NCBI GenBank assembly: GCA_029935295.1
Contig: JAOZKP010000108.1
Location: 1 to 9,149, forward strand
Origin: a bacterium
Lineage (GTDB): Bacteria; Desulfobacterota; Anaeroferrophillalia; Anaeroferrophillales; Tharpellaceae
DNA length: 9,149 bases
Direction: 5' to 3'
The translations under genes and the position numbers were made by a program. Shown here piece by piece: positions 6,183 to 9,149 of the stretch (positions within the stretch are counted from its first letter, which is position 1; each line of letters begins with the position of its first letter). Below the pieces are notes generated by a model that worked only from the letters and a program-made list of their open reading frames with translations, was not told the DNA's origin and made no database searches.

Positions 6183-8831
6183 TTATTGTAATTGATAGGT
6201 GGGAAAACTTAAAATGGTACCGGTCATTTCTCTTAATCGGGATTGAGAATCGGTATTGTTGATATCAAATACGCGAGTTTGATTTTCGGTGAGGATGTCA
6301 ATCGCAAGATTCCACTCCAGCTGTGAATAGTCATTTGCAAAAAGCAGGTCAAAGAGAAATGTGACGATTTCTTCAGCACTTTCAACCTGGTTGTCAATCA
6401 GGAAATCTTTAAGATCGACCGAACATACTCTGATACCGGCTTCCTCGTTAAGAACTATTGCATTAGCTAGCAGCAGCCGCTGCAGAAGCTGATTTGAGTT
6501 ACTCCATTTGGCCCCGGTTTCCGGCCATCCGGTTGGCAGCGGAAAGTAAAATGACTGCATTCCCATACGCTCCATCGATTGCTGCAGATGTCGTCTGATT
6601 GGCCTTATCGGCAAATTGCGCAGGAGTCCGGCAGTAAATTCCAGCGGTGTTTTAATCTTGTTGTGAAAGTTACTGCTGTTATTGAATTGAGGAAGGTGAA
6701 AAATTTTGAACAGTACCCTGGCGATATCACCGTCACTACCGAGAAATACTTGCGCGACATCTGTGATTGATTTTTCATCCGGGGTATCGGTTATAAAATA
6801 TTGAAGTAACTTTTTGGCGATATGCCGGGCCGTGGCCGGGTGGCGGGCCAGAATGTCAATGACCTGATAACCGTCTTCGATCCCCTGGCCGGCCGGCAGG
6901 GTTGTACCGAGAACAGTTTTCTCATCATAATCGTGTCGGTAGGCATCGAAATAGAATTTTTTATCGTGAACCCGCCAGCCGGTAAAAGCCCGGGCCGCAG
7001 CAACGATGTCTGCCTGGGTGTAACCGCCGTCAACTCCCATTGTGTGGAGTTCCATTATTTCGCGGGCATAATTTTCGTTTGGCGCCTGACGTCGGTTTGC
7101 GACATTGTCAAGATAGTAGAGCATCGCCGGACTGGTAGCGCTGATTGTCAGTAGATCTCTGAATTTCCCTAGAGAATGTTCCCGAAACAGCTGATTTTCA
7201 TTCAGTTCATAAATTATTTGGCCGTGAGATGAAATATCGGTGCTGAAATGGTTTTCCCAGAACCAGGTCATCATCTCCTGGAGTTGTCTTCGGCTGTAGG
7301 CGGCATAAAGGATTTGGTTCCAGGTTAATTCATCGCGTTCTTCCGGTATGAAGATTGAGATCATATAATCGAAGTTCATATTTTCAACTTGGCCTGGTGT
7401 CATTTGCTGTCGCAGAAACTCTTCGGCGCCGATATTGTTAATCTTGTCAAGCAGGTTCGGGGTTGCGCCGAAAGTAATCCGATTAATCAGCTGTCTGGCA
7501 TTGATCTGTGTCGGGATTATTTTCAGTGCAATTTCAGCTGAGCTCAAATTGCCGGTTCTGTCAGTTGCCGTTATTTTAATGTTGATTTCAGTTTCCGGCT
7601 GCAGCAGCTCTCTGGCAACCGGCAGAGACCAGTAGCCGGTATTTGTGTATTGCGGCAGATTGTTGTTGATGATTACCGTTTTGTTCAGTGGTCCAGATAA
7701 TACAGCCTGCAGGAGAGTAATCTCAGTGTTGTCAGTGGCGGTGCCGGAGAGTATGAATCCGTCGCTGCTGACGTTGTCATTGGCTGCGTGTGAATTAATA
7801 GAAATTGTTGGTGGGGCTTGATCGTGAATGACGTTGAGATTTATGGTTGAGGTTGATGTATTGTAGGCGCTGTCAACAGCTCGGGCACTGATAGTAACTG
7901 TTTCTCCAGCAAATAGTTCGGTGACCGTTACCGGAGACTGCCATTTGTGGTTGGCCTGGTCAAAATCTGCTTTATAAGCATGCCAGCCGAGTTGCGGTGA
8001 GCTGATAAAAATATCAATATGGTCAATTTCCCGGTTGTCGGTTGCGCGTCCGTAGATTGTGAAGCCGGTGTCAGCGACCATCTGATCATCTTCAGGTTTG
8101 TCGATATTAATCCAGGGTGGTTCCAGGTCAAGTTTGGGGTTGTCGTTTCCTTGGTTGACAAAGAATTGCATCTCACCTTTGCCGATAATCCAGGAACTGT
8201 AAAATCTTTTTTCATTACCGAAAGGATCATAGGCTTTGGCGACATAGACCCGGCCGGCATTGAGACCGGGGACGTCAAAAAAGATGAATCCATCCGCATT
8301 CGTGGTCCCGCTTTTAATCCAGTGCAACTTCCCATCCGGGGTTTTTTCAAGCATAACAATTTTCTTGTCTGATAAATAAACGGAGTTGTCGCCGTCAATT
8401 AACTGCAGAGGCAAGGTCCCAACTTGAAAAGTGAAGTTCTGTGGGGTTTTTATGGTATTGCTGAAAACCCCGCCGCCGTTGTAGGGTGTGCAGTAAAGGG
8501 TATAGGCGCGGCCTTCACCGAGGCCGTCGAGGTCAAAAACAGCATGCCCCTGACTGTCGGTAGTGCGGCTGCTGTGCCATTTTAATTTGCCGTCGGACAT
8601 TACTTCCTTAGCTGTAATTTTGAGATCCGGGATAGGGGTGCCGCTAAAAGCATTTTCCAGAGTTACGTTTAATGAGGCTGCGGCCCTGCAAAGGGGTGGC
8701 CCCAGTAATAAAAACAGGAGAATGAGAGTGCTTGTTGAAATGAGGAAAATGTTGTGATTTGTCTGGGATGGTTTTTCTTGGGGGGAGATGGGGGTGCTTA
8801 TATCCGGTAGTTTATATGGTGCTGTTATCAT
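6183..8831 (-). CDS. Secreted DUF1800 family protein with four N-terminal beta-sandwich modules
   Basis: An 882-aa protein. A 26-residue polar N-region precedes a hydrophobic segment (about 28-46) ending PPLCRAAAS, read as a Sec signal with signal peptidase I cleavage near residue 50. Residues 54-225 form two tandem modules of 86-residue period (DGKLKW at 80, DGKLHW at 166), similar in style to CNA-B or carboxypeptidase-regulatory folds. Residues 238-440 form two Ig-like modules of about 102 residues (ATDN at 263 and 365). DUF1800 covers about 444-880: LINRITFGATPNLL, MTWFWENHFST (520-530), SPAMLYYLDN (567-576), PNENYAREIMELHTMGVDGG (584-603), AARAFTGWRV (612-621), HPATARHIAKKLL (664-676), KTPLEFTAGLLRNL (727-740) and FPLPTGWPE (763-771). 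Biochemical function is unknown; the modules suggest binding at the cell surface or periplasm. The start is backed by a GAGAGAGG ribosome binding site. It heads block 1 and is probably co-expressed with DUF1501. Confidence 0.93.
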   Translation of the reverse strand: MITAPYKLPDISTPISPQEKPSQTNHNIFLISTSTLILLFLLLGPPLCRAAASLNVTLENAFSGTPIPDLKITAKEVMSDGKLKWHSSRTTDSQGHAVFDLDGLGEGRAYTLYCTPYNGGGVFSNTIKTPQNFTFQVGTLPLQLIDGDNSVYLSDKKIVMLEKTPDGKLHWIKSGTTNADGFIFFDVPGLNAGRVYVAKAYDPFGNEKRFYSSWIIGKGEMQFFVNQGNDNPKLDLEPPWINIDKPEDDQMVADTGFTIYGRATDNREIDHIDIFISSPQLGWHAYKADFDQANHKWQSPVTVTELFAGETVTISARAVDSAYNTSTSTINLNVIHDQAPPTISINSHAANDNVSSDGFILSGTATDNTEITLLQAVLSGPLNKTVIINNNLPQYTNTGYWSLPVARELLQPETEINIKITATDRTGNLSSAEIALKIIPTQINARQLINRITFGATPNLLDKINNIGAEEFLRQQMTPGQVENMNFDYMISIFIPEERDELTWNQILYAAYSRRQLQEMMTWFWENHFSTDISSHGQIIYELNENQLFREHSLGKFRDLLTISATSPAMLYYLDNVANRRQAPNENYAREIMELHTMGVDGGYTQADIVAAARAFTGWRVHDKKFYFDAYRHDYDEKTVLGTTLPAGQGIEDGYQVIDILARHPATARHIAKKLLQYFITDTPDEKSITDVAQVFLGSDGDIARVLFKIFHLPQFNNSSNFHNKIKTPLEFTAGLLRNLPIRPIRRHLQQSMERMGMQSFYFPLPTGWPETGAKWSNSNQLLQRLLLANAIVLNEEAGIRVCSVDLKDFLIDNQVESAEEIVTFLFDLLFANDYSQLEWNLAIDILTENQTRVFDINNTDSQSRLREMTGTILSFPTYQLQ
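7512..8120 (-). repeat. Tandem pair of Ig-like modules in the DUF1800 protein
   Basis: Residues 238-335 and 339-440 both open with a Pro-Pro/Ile strand (PPWINID, PPTISIN), carry GxATDN at 261-266 and 363-368, and end with an AxD strand (AVDSAYNTS, ATDRTGNLS). The pattern matches bacterial Ig-like repeats of secreted proteins. The two units are divergent, so the assignment rests on motif spacing. Confidence 0.65.
8157..8672 (-). repeat. Tandem 86-residue beta modules at the DUF1800 protein N-terminus
   Basis: Residues 80-110 and 166-196 align without gaps at 16 of 31 identities, sharing DGKLxW, TT, G, FD, GL, GR and Y. The two units make up about residues 54-225. The fold assignment (CNA-B or carboxypeptidase-regulatory-like) is by appearance only. 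Confidence 0.7.
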
Positions 8832-8836
8832 GGTGA

Positions 8837-8844
8837 CCTCTCTC
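8837..8844 (-). promoter_or_regulatory. Ribosome binding site of the DUF1800 gene
   Basis: GAGAGAGG on the minus strand ends 5 nt before the ATG at 8831. It is among the best ribosome binding sites in the window and fixes the start ahead of the long N-region of the signal peptide. Confidence 0.75.
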
Positions 8845-9000
8845 TGTTTTGAGTTGGTTGCGGTGGTCTCGGTTTAATGGTGTTCGGAGAAGCAAATACC
8901 GGACCCGAAACTAAAAGAAGCAGTTATTTGGGTCTTTTCTGTTTTATGCCGGTTTTTCAGATTTATGTTACAAATACGTTATTTTTTTATCTTTGCTAGG

Positions 9001-9149
9001 AGGCTGTCCGGGGATAGAAATTTTTTCTCAGATCGAGGCATTTTTTATAAATAAAGCATACCCCAAGGGCACTTCCTACGGGCGCAATATACACCTAGTA
9101 TTTCGAGCATTATTTAGAAAAAATAACGAAGAGCTGGGGGAAAAGAGCA
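9001..9149. repeat. Intergenic repeat, copy B, cut by the window edge
   Basis: Landmarks occur in the same order as in copy A: GCTGTC at 9003-9008 (GGTGTC at 4641), TAGAA plus a T-run from 9015 (TAGAA from 4656), CGAGGCA at 9034-9040 (CGAGTGCAAGGCA at 4669), and a 23-nt core at 9089-9111 that matches copy A at 19 of 23 positions, including the ATAC-N5-GTAT palindrome. The spacing differs from copy A by about 23 bp between the first landmark and the core, so the copies are diverged. The right end is not visible. Confidence 0.5.

Larger units (their letters stand above)
8832..9149. other. Upstream region of block 1 (no gene)
   Basis: These 318 bp contain no credible coding sequence on either strand. 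They should include the promoter and leader of the DUF1800 gene, but no promoter boxes stand out; A/T-rich stretches at 8940-9000 are the likeliest place. No known riboswitch pattern was recognised in the leader. From about 9001 to the window edge there is a second copy of the intergenic repeat. Confidence 0.65.

Noticed and set aside
7928..8398. 156-aa minus-strand open frame
   Set aside because: It lies wholly inside the DUF1800 gene in another frame, has a composition typical of a shifted frame (Ser/Thr/Pro/Met-rich, no recognisable motif) and no ribosome binding site of note.
8684..8692. Possible lipobox cysteine (C48) in the DUF1800 protein signal
   Set aside because: The residues before it are GPPL, not the [LVI][AST][GA]C pattern, so lipoprotein processing is unlikely.
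8902..8935. Hairpin GACCC...GGGTC followed by TTTT in the DUF1800 upstream region
   Set aside because: The stem is only about 7 bp with a bulge and a loop of about 18 nt, and the T-run is on the plus strand, where no gene ends; not a credible terminator.

Overview
The window holds six genes, all on the minus strand, in two blocks that are transcribed from right to left. Base composition is intermediate (roughly 45-48% GC by eye). The gene content points to a Gram-negative envelope with outer-membrane polysaccharide export: a Wza-type exporter, a Wzz-type co-polymerase, a BY-kinase-like ATPase and an ExeA/GspA-type AAA ATPase, plus a Tat-exported DUF1501 protein and a Sec-exported DUF1800 protein. 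The order export protein, chain-length protein, kinase, ATPase is the core of the exosortase A (XrtA/PEP-CTERM) associated exopolysaccharide loci of Proteobacteria and Desulfobacterota. My best guess for the host is a Desulfobacterota (former Deltaproteobacteria) member, but this is inference from gene types and style, not from a marker gene.

Block 1 (8831 down to 4913): an 882-aa secreted DUF1800 protein with four N-terminal beta-sandwich-like modules, followed 16 bp later by a 417-aa Tat-dependent DUF1501 protein. The pair reads as one transcription unit. It is closed by an A/T-rich hairpin and T-run at 4838-4887 that is better paired in the minus-strand RNA.

Block 2 (4598 down to 14, continuing off the left edge or ending there): a short Wza-like export protein without a lipobox, a 594-aa Wzz/GNVR chain-length protein, a tyrosine-kinase-like ATPase without a tyrosine tail, and the XrtA-type secretion ATPase. 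These four should work together in the envelope. Wzz and the kinase would control polymer length and export, and the export protein would form the periplasmic/outer-membrane exit. The AAA ATPase has no settled role in these loci. The exosortase itself, glycosyltransferases and PEP-CTERM substrates are not in the window; they could lie to the left.

The two gaps longer than 300 bp (4599-4912 and 8832-9149) hold no genes. Each contains a copy of what looks like the same diverged intergenic repeat, in the same orientation and each just upstream of the first gene of a block. The copy at 4636-4839 is bounded by a perfect 11-bp inverted repeat; the other runs off the right edge.

No tRNA, rRNA, CRISPR array or transposase gene was seen. 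I see no clear evidence of a wholly new system. The most unusual points are the modular DUF1800 protein paired with a Tat-exported DUF1501 protein beside an XrtA-type exopolysaccharide locus, the tail-less kinase, the duplicated KHPD segment in Wzz, and the repeat family upstream of both blocks.
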